DNA of 7,639 bases from JASMHC01 sp042092935 (GCA_042092935.1 JBELFK010000138.1:1-7639); one strand, 5' to 3'. Positions 1 through 5,015 are shown, numbered from the stretch's first letter. Notes: generated from the letters alone by a model not told the origin. Numbers and translations: made by a program.

Positions 1-273
1 ACCGACCGTGTGCGGATGTATTTCTACGAAGACCTCGGCTGGGACGGCGCTGTGTCCTACGTTGACCCCAAGAACCTCGAGGCCATTCGCCTTGCCGAGC
101 GTCTTGGCGCGGTGAAGGACAAATCCGCCAGAAGCGTCGACGGCCACGATGTCTGCTATCGCCACCCGACCCCCGAGCAACTGCGTTCAAGCCAGATTGA
201 GGACGGAATCGCGATGGAGATCGCGCATTACGCTGACCCGCTGTTCAAACCGAAAGGATGGGCGATTGACTGA
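1..273 (+). CDS. GNAT-family N-acetyltransferase, 3' part only
   Basis: This is the C-terminal 90 residues of a Gcn5-related acetyltransferase; the reading frame is open from the first base, so the gene starts outside the window. The segment SYVDPKNLEAIRLAERLGA (about residues 20-38 of the visible part) is the typical last part of the GNAT fold in the RimJ/RimL-like group. There, a conserved Asn before the helix and the 'A..LGF/LGA' end help bind acetyl-CoA. The acceptor substrate cannot be told, because the N-terminal half is missing. Its stop codon (271-273) lies inside the beginning of the chorismate mutase gene, so the two are probably co-transcribed. An AAAGGA ribosome-binding site for the next gene sits inside its last codons. 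The family call is good; any specific substrate would be a guess. Confidence 0.8.
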   Translation, partial: TDRVRMYFYEDLGWDGAVSYVDPKNLEAIRLAERLGAVKDKSARSVDGHDVCYRHPTPEQLRSSQIEDGIAMEIAHYADPLFKPKGWAID

Positions 274-562
274 CCATGTGACCCGCGCTGCTGAAATTCT
301 TCAGGAACACCGCGAAAGCATTGACCGTTTGGATGCGATCCTCGTCTACACTCTGGGCGAGCGTTTCAAGCACACCCAAGCTGTCGGCAAGTTGAAAGCA
401 CAACACGACCTTCCCCCGTCCGATCCTGCGCGCGAAGAAGCGCAGATCGCCCGCCTCGAAGATTTGGCAAAACGCGCCAATCTAGACCCCGAATTCGCCA
501 AGGACTTCCTGAATTTCATCATTCGCGAAGTCATCCAAAATCACAAGAAACATCAAGAATAA
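266..562 (+). CDS. monofunctional chorismate mutase (AroQ-type, alphaproteobacterial clade)
   Basis: The 98-residue all-helical protein converts chorismate to prephenate, the branch step toward phenylalanine and tyrosine. Aligned by eye with the E. coli chorismate mutase domain, Arg16 matches Arg11, Arg33 (in LGERF) matches Arg28 and Lys44 matches Lys39. The DPARE segment (Asp53, Arg56, Glu57) matches DIDRE (Asp48, Arg51, Glu52). The E. coli Gln88 position appears to be His93, in the helix ending IIREVIQNHKKHQE. No prephenate dehydratase, dehydrogenase or DAHP-synthase domain is fused, so this is a free-standing mutase. The start is taken as TTG at 266, 7 nt after AAGGA (254-258), which overlaps the acetyltransferase stop by 8 bp; a GTG at 278 is the alternative. 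A longer reading from 149 is just the acetyltransferase gene in another frame. The gene lies 58 bp before rpsP and may share its transcript. Confidence 0.9.
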   Translation: MTDHVTRAAEILQEHRESIDRLDAILVYTLGERFKHTQAVGKLKAQHDLPPSDPAREEAQIARLEDLAKRANLDPEFAKDFLNFIIREVIQNHKKHQE

Positions 563-572
563 CAGAGATGTA

Positions 573-592
573 CGGCAGTGAAGAGACTGCTG
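573..592 (+). other. small hairpin in the rpsP leader
   Basis: CGGCAGT (573-579) can pair with ACTGCTG (586-592), including one G-T wobble, around a GAAGAG loop. It lies just before the rpsP ribosome-binding site (AAGGAGA, 606-612). No T-run follows, so it is not an intrinsic terminator. It could slow ribosomes or RNases between the two genes, or be chance. Confidence 0.25.
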
Positions 593-620
593 ACAAAGCC
601 AATCTAAGGAGAAACTCAAA

Positions 621-1013
621 ATGGCTATTAAAATCCGTCTGGCCCGTGGTGGCAGCAAGAAACGCCCCTTCTACCGTATCGTTGCAGCGGACAGCCGCAT
701 GCCACGCGACGGCCGCTTCATCGAGAAGCTGGGCACCTACAACCCGCTTCTTGCGAAAGACAGCGAAGAGCGCGTGAAAATGGACCTCGAGCGGGTTCAA
801 TACTGGTTGGGCCAGGGCGCTCAGACAACGGACCGCGTTGCACGTATGCTCGAAGCGGCTGGCGTTGTTGCCAAGACCGAGCGCAGCAACCCGAAGAAAG
901 CCGTTCCAGGCAAGAAAGCCCAGGAACGCGCTGACGAAAAAGCTGCCAAGGCCGCAGAAGCTGCCGAAGCTGCTGCTGCACCAGCCGTCGAAGAAGAAGC
1001 CGCTGCCGAATAA
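621..1013 (+). CDS. rpsP: 30S ribosomal protein S16
   Basis: S16 is a primary assembly protein of the 30S subunit body that binds 16S rRNA. The N-terminal 80 or so residues carry the family signature: MAIKIRLARGGSKKRPFYRI at the start, then ADSR.PRDGRFIEKLGTYNP (residues 23-42) and the later segment with YWL..GAQ.T. The protein is 130 residues against about 82 in E. coli. The excess is a C-terminal tail (about 85-130) rich in Ala, Glu and Lys, ending in an acidic run with EEE, probably disordered or helical; long tails of this type are usual in Alphaproteobacteria. The ATG is 8 nt after AAGGAGA (606-612). The gene opens the classical rpsP-rimM-trmD-rplS set, but here 208 bp separate it from the next gene, enough for an independent promoter. 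Confidence 0.98.
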   Translation: MAIKIRLARGGSKKRPFYRIVAADSRMPRDGRFIEKLGTYNPLLAKDSEERVKMDLERVQYWLGQGAQTTDRVARMLEAAGVVAKTERSNPKKAVPGKKAQERADEKAAKAAEAAEAAAAPAVEEEAAAE

Positions 1014-1076
1014 GATTTTGCAGCAAGTTCAGGCCGCCCGCGCCATGCTCGGGCCGCTTGACCGGCTCACGACAGC

Positions 1077-1101
1077 GAGGCGGCGCTTCACGCGCCGCTT
1101 C
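1077..1101 (+). other. GC-rich hairpin downstream of rpsP
   Basis: GAGGCGGCGC (1077-1086) pairs with GCGCCGCTTC (1092-1101), including one G-T wobble, around a TTCAC loop. The inner 7 bp (GCGGCGC/GCGCCGC) are perfect. The downstream bases are C-rich rather than a T-run, so efficient intrinsic termination is not predicted. It may be a 3' stabiliser of rpsP mRNA or a weak attenuator that lowers expression of rimM and trmD relative to the ribosomal protein. Confidence 0.4.
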
Positions 1102-1128
1102 CGCCCCCTTCCCCTGACGTTTCGTCGC

Positions 1129-1159
1129 TTTTGCCAAACCGACATCTGGTTTTGCCAAA
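1129..1159. repeat. pair of direct TTTTGCCAAA repeats, operator-like
   Basis: The 10-mer TTTTGCCAAA occurs at 1129-1138 and again at 1150-1159, exactly 21 bp apart, about two turns of B-DNA. Each copy holds TTTG-C-CAAA, a palindrome with a one-base centre. The second copy overlaps a candidate -35 element. This arrangement suits two dimers binding one face of the helix, but no regulator can be named. Confidence 0.4.
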
Positions 1160-1179
1160 GCATCGTTTCCACGTATGCT
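1152..1179 (+). promoter_or_regulatory. candidate sigma70-type promoter for the micro-ORF and rimM
   Basis: TTGCCA (1152-1157; 5 of 6 match to TTGACA) and TATGCT (1174-1179; 4 of 6 match to TATAAT) are separated by 16 bp. Transcription would begin near 1186, some 35 nt before the ATG at 1222. The position, between the hairpin after rpsP and the next gene, makes sense for an internal promoter. It is a consensus match only. Confidence 0.4.
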
Positions 1180-1221
1180 CTCTCACAAACCCCTGCGCCC
1201 GGCCCCAGAGAGACCTGATCC

Positions 1222-1365
1222 ATGCTTCGCCTCTTACGTTTTCTCTTTCTTCTCGGGGCCGCCTTTGTTGCGGGCATCCTTTTTGAACGAAATGCGCACG
1301 CCGACAATTGCCTGAACCGAGGTGGCAAAGTAGAACGCGGTATCTGTATCGGAGCACGAATATGA
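1222..1365 (+). CDS. 47-residue membrane or secreted micro-protein, translationally coupled to rimM
   Basis: No named family is recognised. The product starts MLRLLRF, with Arg3 and Arg6 before a hydrophobic stretch at about residues 7-21. The short polar tail begins near FERNAHADN and carries two cysteines, Cys30 and Cys42, in a C-x4-GG-x5-G-x-C pattern (NCLNRGGKVERGICIG). AHA at 25-27 could be a signal-peptidase I site, which would release a 20-residue peptide with one possible disulfide. Otherwise the helix stays as an inner-membrane anchor with the tail in the periplasm. The stop (TGA, 1363-1365) overlaps the rimM ATG in the sequence ATGA, and the rimM Shine-Dalgarno GGAG (1351-1354) is inside this gene, so translation is likely coupled. 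A weak GAGAGA (1208-1213) precedes the start. It looks real because of the signal or TM pattern, the exact overlap and the purposeful tail. Its function is unknown. Confidence 0.7.
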   Translation: MLRLLRFLFLLGAAFVAGILFERNAHADNCLNRGGKVERGICIGARI

Positions 1366-1868
1366 CAGACCGCATCTGTGTCGGCGCAATCGGCGGCGCC
1401 TTTGGCGTCCACGGAGAAATCCGCCTGAAAAGTTTTACCGCGGACCCGACTGCAATCGCAGACTACGCGCCTTTGACGTCCGAGGACGGAACGCAAACTT
1501 TTGCGCTGACCCTCACGCGGCCCATCAAGAACGGCTATTCCGCCCAATTGTCAGGCGTCAAAACCAAGGAACAGGCCGACGCGCTGAAGGGCGAGAAGCT
1601 CTACGCCCAGCGCGACAAGCTGCCCTCACTGCCGGACGATGAATACTACCACGCCGACCTGATCGGGCTTGAGGTTTACGACACCGGCGGCGTGTTGCTG
1701 GGCACCGTCAAAAACGTCATGAACCACGGCGCCTCGGACCTGCTTGAGATCCACGGTTCGGCGCTCAAAAGCACCGTCCTGCTGCCCTTTACCTTGGAAG
1801 TTGTCCCCACCGTCGATCTTGGCGCAGGCCGGATCATCGCCGATCCTCCCGAAGGTTTGATCGATTAA
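1362..1868 (+). CDS. rimM: ribosome maturation factor RimM
   Basis: RimM binds ribosomal protein S19 in the 30S head and helps late processing of 16S rRNA. The 168-residue protein shows both domains. The N-terminal RimM domain begins RICVGAIGGAFGVHGEIRLKSF (residues 4-25) and runs through LSGVKTKEQADALKG (63-77). The C-terminal PRC-barrel domain runs from EYYHADLIGLEVY (94-106) through LLGTVKNVMNHGASDLLEI (112-130) and LLPF (140-143) to the family's end motif DPPEGLID (161-168). The start is ATG at 1362, overlapping the stop of the upstream micro-ORF by 4 bp (ATGA) with GGAG 7 nt before. An in-frame upstream extension to 1308 runs through the micro-ORF and lacks a suitable site. It normally sits directly between rpsP and trmD, but here other genes intervene on both sides. 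Confidence 0.97.
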   Translation: MTDRICVGAIGGAFGVHGEIRLKSFTADPTAIADYAPLTSEDGTQTFALTLTRPIKNGYSAQLSGVKTKEQADALKGEKLYAQRDKLPSLPDDEYYHADLIGLEVYDTGGVLLGTVKNVMNHGASDLLEIHGSALKSTVLLPFTLEVVPTVDLGAGRIIADPPEGLID

Positions 1869-1969
1869 CACTTGACCAAATCGGTGTCCAGATTGCACCT
1901 TTTGGGGCAAGGATCGCAGATACCATTGCACCGTCATGGGCATCACGACCAACCCAGAGGGAAGACAGC

Positions 1970-2407
1970 ATGCTGAAATACTCTTGTGATATTGACCTCA
2001 ACCTTCCACGCGACCGCGTGGCAGCGCTGTTTCAAGACCCCGACCGCATCCCTGAATGGCAACCTTCGTTCGTGAAGATGGAACAGGTTTCAGGCGAACC
2101 GGGGCAGCCGGGGAATGTCCACAAGCTGACCCACAAAATGGGCAAGCGCGAGATGGAGATGATTGAGTCCATCACCGAAAACGACATGCCAAACCGGTTT
2201 GTCGCGACCTACGAAAGCGGCGGCGTCTGGAACATCGTTGAGAACGACTTTCGCGAAAACCCTGATGGCTCGACCCATTGGCACATCGAAACCCAATTCC
2301 GCTGCACGGGGTTCATGCGGATCATGACCGCCCTTTTGCCAGGCATGTTCAAAAAGCAGACCCGCAAGATGCAGACGGATTTCAAAGCCTTTGCCGAGTC
2401 TGCCTGA
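1970..2407 (+). CDS. SRPBCC (START/polyketide-cyclase-like) family protein
   Basis: The 145-residue protein has the helix-grip layout of the SRPBCC superfamily: an opening strand (YSCDIDLNLPRDRVAALFQD, residues 4-23), the early Pro-Trp motif IPEWQPSF (27-34), and a central set of strands with MEMIESI and RFVATYESGGVWNIV (77-90). It ends in a long amphipathic C-terminal helix (about 124-144, GMFKKQTRKMQTDFKAF). These folds enclose a hydrophobic cavity and bind lipids, quinones or polyketides, or serve as subunits of larger assemblies. The ligand cannot be inferred here. The ATG at 1970 follows GAGGGAAG (1957-1964). The gene starts 101 bp after rimM and ends 54 bp before trmD, in the same direction, so it is embedded in the cluster. 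There is no signal peptide, so it is probably cytosolic. Confidence 0.85.
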   Translation: MLKYSCDIDLNLPRDRVAALFQDPDRIPEWQPSFVKMEQVSGEPGQPGNVHKLTHKMGKREMEMIESITENDMPNRFVATYESGGVWNIVENDFRENPDGSTHWHIETQFRCTGFMRIMTALLPGMFKKQTRKMQTDFKAFAESA

Positions 2408-2461
2408 CCCTTGCCCTTGGACCTTGCCAGGCGTTAGAACGCGCCAAGAAATGAGGTCCAC

Positions 2462-3238
2462 ATGTCCGACACCCCAAAATCCTTTGGCCGCAAATCCATC
2501 GAGGTCTCGCTAAAGCCGCGTGACCTGATGGAGAAAAAGCGGCTGGTCAACATCTGGACCGTGCGCATCATCACCCTGTTCCCAAACGCCTTTCCTGGTG
2601 TTCTTGGTGAAAGCCTGACAGGGCGCGCGCTGAAGGACCATCTTTGGCAACTTGAAACGATCGACCTGCGCCCCTTTGGCATCGGCAAACACCGCAATGT
2701 TGACGACACCCCCGCTGGCGGGGGCGCTGGCATGGTGCTGCGCGCAGATGTGGTCGGCCCCGCGATTGAAGAGGCCCAGAAAGGCGCCAGCGCGAACTGG
2801 CCTATCGTCTACCTGTCCCCGCGCGGCAAACCCTTTACCCAAGCCAAGGCACAAGAATGGTCACGGGCCGACGGCGTCACCCTGCTTTGTGGCCGTTTTG
2901 AGGGCGTAGACGAACGCGTGCTTGAACACTACGGCATAGAGGAAGTCTCGCTTGGTGATTTTGTCCTGACGGGCGGAGAAATCGCCGCCCAAGCCATGAT
3001 CGACGCCACCGTCCGCCTGATCCCCGGCGTGCTGGGCAACGAAGCCTCGACCGAGGAAGAAAGCCACGCGAACGGGCTGCTCGAACACCCCCAATACACC
3101 AAACCCGCCGAATGGCAGGGCCGCGCGATCCCCGAGGTGCTGACGTCAGGGCATCATGGGAAGATTGAGGCTTGGCGACGCGAGATGAGTGAGAAGATCA
3201 CGAAGGAAAGGCGGCCGGATATGTGGGGGAAGCGGTAG
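2462..3238 (+). CDS. trmD: tRNA (guanine-N1-)-methyltransferase TrmD
   Basis: TrmD methylates G37 next to the anticodon of tRNAs reading CNN and GNN-type codons with S-adenosylmethionine, preventing +1 frameshifts. The knot-forming SPOUT domain is clear: TLFPNAFPG (38-46), HRNVDDTPAGGGAGM (77-91), IVYLSPRGKPF (115-125), LLCGRFEGVDERV (141-153) and SLGDFVLTGGE (163-173), followed by RLIPGVLGNEAS (185-196). Arg185 matches catalytic Arg154 of E. coli. The position of the general base Asp169 reads Glu200 in EEES. The protein has about 30 extra residues before the usual 'W..RIITLFP' start. The ATG at 2462 follows GAGG at 2453-2456; Met23 (ATG at 2528) would be a shorter alternative. The C-terminus is short, stopping at ERRPDMWGKR (249-258), where E. 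coli continues for about 30 residues. Confidence 0.97.
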   Translation: MSDTPKSFGRKSIEVSLKPRDLMEKKRLVNIWTVRIITLFPNAFPGVLGESLTGRALKDHLWQLETIDLRPFGIGKHRNVDDTPAGGGAGMVLRADVVGPAIEEAQKGASANWPIVYLSPRGKPFTQAKAQEWSRADGVTLLCGRFEGVDERVLEHYGIEEVSLGDFVLTGGEIAAQAMIDATVRLIPGVLGNEASTEEESHANGLLEHPQYTKPAEWQGRAIPEVLTSGHHGKIEAWRREMSEKITKERRPDMWGKR

Positions 3239-3346
3239 AATTTCCTCGACAATCAACCAAAAGGCTGGACGCGTATCGCTTTTGGAAAACGAACCAAATG
3301 TGAACGAGGAGTATTGGCATTACTCACCCTAAGCGAGTAGAAAAGA

Positions 3347-3931
3347 TTGAATAATCAACCATTATTGTCGAAAAATACATTGTATAAAAATTCACTGATC
3401 GCCCTTTCACTATTAACCATTTCCGCCTGCACAATGGACACCACAGATGTCCATTCAACATCCGCTCCCGCTCCGAATACGGATATGTTTTCTGGCAATG
3501 AACTTTCAGAATCCGTTTCATTTCTTGGCTCTGATGTAGACCCCAATTACCCCCGTGGCGGTTTTACTTACGCAACCTATAGTGCTGGTTATGGTGTCCA
3601 AATTGAATATTTTGCCGAAAATGGTACGAATTTCCTCTGGTTTCCAGGGAACCGGTTCCCGCTCGCGGGGGAATGGAACCTTGAAGACACCAAATTTAGC
3701 CCCGATATTTGTTTCAAATATGGTCCTGACACTCGCGATGCTTTGACGGGACAACCGGGCGGTAGCTGGGAATGTGGCCCCGTCCATCGCTCGAAAAGAC
3801 GACTTGTGAGCGTCGTTGAAGGTGACCCATTCAATTTGGCGATGCCAACAACAATTCTGCCACAATTGAAAAAGTGCGAATTGCCGGCACCAATGAAGCA
3901 AATGGTTGGCAATATGGCTTGTTTTCAATAA
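3347..3931 (+). CDS. putative lipoprotein of unknown function, TTG start
   Basis: The 194-residue product begins with a lipoprotein signal: a Lys-containing n-region, a hydrophobic core (SLIALSLLTI, 16-25) and a lipobox ISAC with the lipidated Cys28. A Ser/Thr/Asp/Pro-rich linker follows to about residue 66. The folded part carries GYGVQIEYFAENGTNFLWFP (81-100), GEW (108-110), DICFKYGP (120-127) and GGSWEC (138-143), with cysteines at 122, 143, 177 and 192 that could form two disulfides. Similar unnamed proteins with 'LWYPGN...GEW...ICF.YG...G..WEC' are, from memory, common in Roseobacters. TTG at 3347 is the only start that keeps the lipobox; the first ATG (3434) lies after it, and a stop at 3338-3340 blocks extension. 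The ribosome site is weak. TTGGCA (3314-3319) and TAGAAA (3338-3343), 18 bp apart, are a possible promoter. The first 60 bases after 3360 are only about 28% GC, against about 70% in the end of trmD, suggesting later acquisition. Confidence 0.75.
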   Translation: MNNQPLLSKNTLYKNSLIALSLLTISACTMDTTDVHSTSAPAPNTDMFSGNELSESVSFLGSDVDPNYPRGGFTYATYSAGYGVQIEYFAENGTNFLWFPGNRFPLAGEWNLEDTKFSPDICFKYGPDTRDALTGQPGGSWECGPVHRSKRRLVSVVEGDPFNLAMPTTILPQLKKCELPAPMKQMVGNMACFQ

Positions 3932-4178
3932 CCTCTCCCCTTGCCACCCCTTCCCAATCCCCCTATACACCGCCCGTTCGCGGTCGGAATCGGCTTGCGG
4001 ATCCTTTTCGTTTTGGCATAGCCCGTTTTCTTCAATGTGGTCAGCCGGATGAATTGGTCTAAAGCAACGACGACCTTACCTTTTGCGGGCGCGATGGCGG
4101 ACCCGGTGAAGACAGAAAGCTCTGAGGCGGCAGCAACACTTCGTGGACCAACCACGAGCTAGTATAGGAGCGCATCAG
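3932..4178 (+). promoter_or_regulatory. 247-bp leader region of rplS, with a possible 37-codon ORF
   Basis: No good sigma70 promoter could be fixed here; TTGCGG (3995-4000) with CATAGC (4017-4022) is the best weak pair. An ORF from ATG at 4049 to TAG at 4160-4162 codes for 37 residues, beginning MNWSKATTTLPFAGAMADP, and stops 16 nt before the rplS ATG, so ribosomes ending there could help initiation. It has no clear ribosome-binding site. A hairpin TCGTGG/CCACGA (4141-4146 with 4152-4157) lies at its end. AGCTC (4118-4122) could pair instead with GAGCT (4156-4160), giving two exclusive folds just before the AGGAG (4166-4170) of rplS. Confidence 0.35.
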
Positions 4179-4562
4179 ATGGACCTGATCGCACAGCTTG
4201 AGGCGGAACAAATCGCCTCGCTGGGAAAAGACATCCCAGATTTCAAAGCCGGTGACACCATTCGTGTCGGTTTCAAAGTGACCGAAGGCAGCCGCAGCCG
4301 TATTCAGAACTATGAAGGCGTATGCATCAGCCGTAAAAACGGCAACGGCATCTCGGGCTCATTCACAGTTCGCAAAATCTCGTTTGGTGAAGGTGTGGAA
4401 CGTGTGTTCCCGCTGTTCTCGACCAACATCGACAGCATCACGGTTGTTCGCCGTGGTCGCGTACGTCGCGCCAAGCTCTACTATCTTCGTTCGCGCCGTG
4501 GTAAATCCGCGCGTATCGCTGAACAGACCAATTACCGCGCCCCGAAAGGCGCTCAGGCATAA
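4179..4562 (+). CDS. rplS: 50S ribosomal protein L19
   Basis: L19 is a basic protein at the subunit interface of the 50S particle, contributing to an intersubunit bridge with 16S rRNA. The 127-residue protein has the family's conserved core: DTIRVGFKVTEGSRSRIQNYEGVCI (about 26-50), FTVRKISFGEGVERVFPLFS (63-82), and VVRRGRVRRAKLYYLR (90-105) followed by GKSARI (109-114). The start is ATG at 4179, 8 nt after AGGAG (4166-4170). An upstream in-frame ATG at 4143 would add 12 residues absent from normal L19, which begins MDLI in relatives, and has no suitable site. The rpmE gene follows after 11 bp, and the stop codon TAA overlaps that gene's ribosome-binding site AAGGA, a sign of tight co-expression. 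Confidence 0.98.
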   Translation: MDLIAQLEAEQIASLGKDIPDFKAGDTIRVGFKVTEGSRSRIQNYEGVCISRKNGNGISGSFTVRKISFGEGVERVFPLFSTNIDSITVVRRGRVRRAKLYYLRSRRGKSARIAEQTNYRAPKGAQA

Positions 4563-4573
4563 GGACGGACGAG

Positions 4574-4795
4574 ATGAAAAAAGATATCCATCCCGACTAC
4601 CACTTCATCAACGTCAAAATGACCGACGGGACGATGCTTCAAATGCGCTCGACCTGGGGCAAAGAAGGCGACACGCTGGCGCTCGACGTGGACCCAACCG
4701 TTCACCCGGCCTGGACCGGTGGCGGTGCACGTTTGCTCGACGCGGGCGGACGGGTTTCGAAGTTCAAGAAGAAATACGAAGGTCTCGGCTTCTAA
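4574..4795 (+). CDS. rpmE: 50S ribosomal protein L31, cysteine-free (zinc-independent) type
   Basis: L31 spans the central protuberance of the 50S subunit and the 30S head. The 73-residue protein begins MKKDIHPDYHFINVKMTDGT and ends with VSKFKKKYEGLGF; HPAWTGG (44-50) and GGRVSKF (58-64) are typical. It has no cysteine at all, so it lacks the CxxC zinc-ribbon found in the zinc-type L31 of E. coli and B. subtilis. This form is usual in Rhodobacterales, judging from remembered family sequences. AAGGA (4561-4565) lies 8 nt upstream. It is the last gene before the terminator. Confidence 0.97.
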   Translation: MKKDIHPDYHFINVKMTDGTMLQMRSTWGKEGDTLALDVDPTVHPAWTGGGARLLDAGGRVSKFKKKYEGLGF

Positions 4796-4815
4796 GCCAG
4801 TCCGGATATTTTGTG

Positions 4816-4849
4816 AAAACGCCGTGTCCCCTTGGATGCGGCGTTTTTT
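4816..4849 (+). terminator. intrinsic terminator after rpmE
   Basis: AAAACGCCGTGTCC (4816-4829) pairs with GGATGCGGCGTTTT (4834-4847) over 14 bp with two G-T wobbles and a CCTT tetraloop. A run of six T (4844-4849) begins inside the stem and continues after it. It lies 20 bp after the rpmE stop and closes the ribosomal cluster. Confidence 0.92.
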
Positions 4850-5015
4850 GTTGTGCTGTTTAAATTTGAGTATTTGGACAAAGAAAAAGACGTGAGAATC
4901 TTTTTTCGGTCTGCATTCGGGGGTTGAGACGCTGGTTGTGGGTTATCAACAGATTTTCCCTTGCGACGGGCCTCTAAGACTGGGAAAACAGGACAACACC
5001 AAACGGGGACGCAGC
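4850..5015 (+). promoter_or_regulatory. intergenic region before mipZ
   Basis: These 166 bp must hold the promoter of the mipZ unit, but no confident -35/-10 pair was found; TTGAGA (4924-4929) and TATCAA (4944-4949) are only 14 bp apart. TTATCAACA (4943-4951) is one mismatch from the DnaA box TTATCCACA. TTTGGACAAA (4873-4882) is a short palindrome. GGGGA (5005-5009) is the ribosome-binding site of mipZ. Confidence 0.3.

Noticed and set aside
1029..1547. 172-codon minus-strand frame across the rpsP-rimM gap
   Set aside because: Arg-rich, low-complexity product with no recognisable motif; it is antisense to rimM and the micro-ORF and has no plausible ribosome site.
3257..3285. CCAAAAG/CTTTTGG inverted repeat after trmD
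   Set aside because: The loop is 15 nt and no T-run follows on the + strand, so it does not qualify as a terminator.
3251..3361. AATCAACCA occurring twice (3251-3259 and 3353-3361) as possible target-site duplication around an insertion
   Set aside because: Only 9 bp in an AT-rich stretch, and the copies do not flank the lipoprotein gene; chance is the simpler explanation.
3518..3970. 150-codon minus-strand frame opposite the lipoprotein
   Set aside because: The + strand frame has a lipobox and regular cysteine pattern; the antisense product has no signal or domain and no good start.
4943..4951. TTATCAACA as a DnaA box
   Set aside because: A single near-match without clustering or an AT-rich unwinding region; not evidence of an origin.
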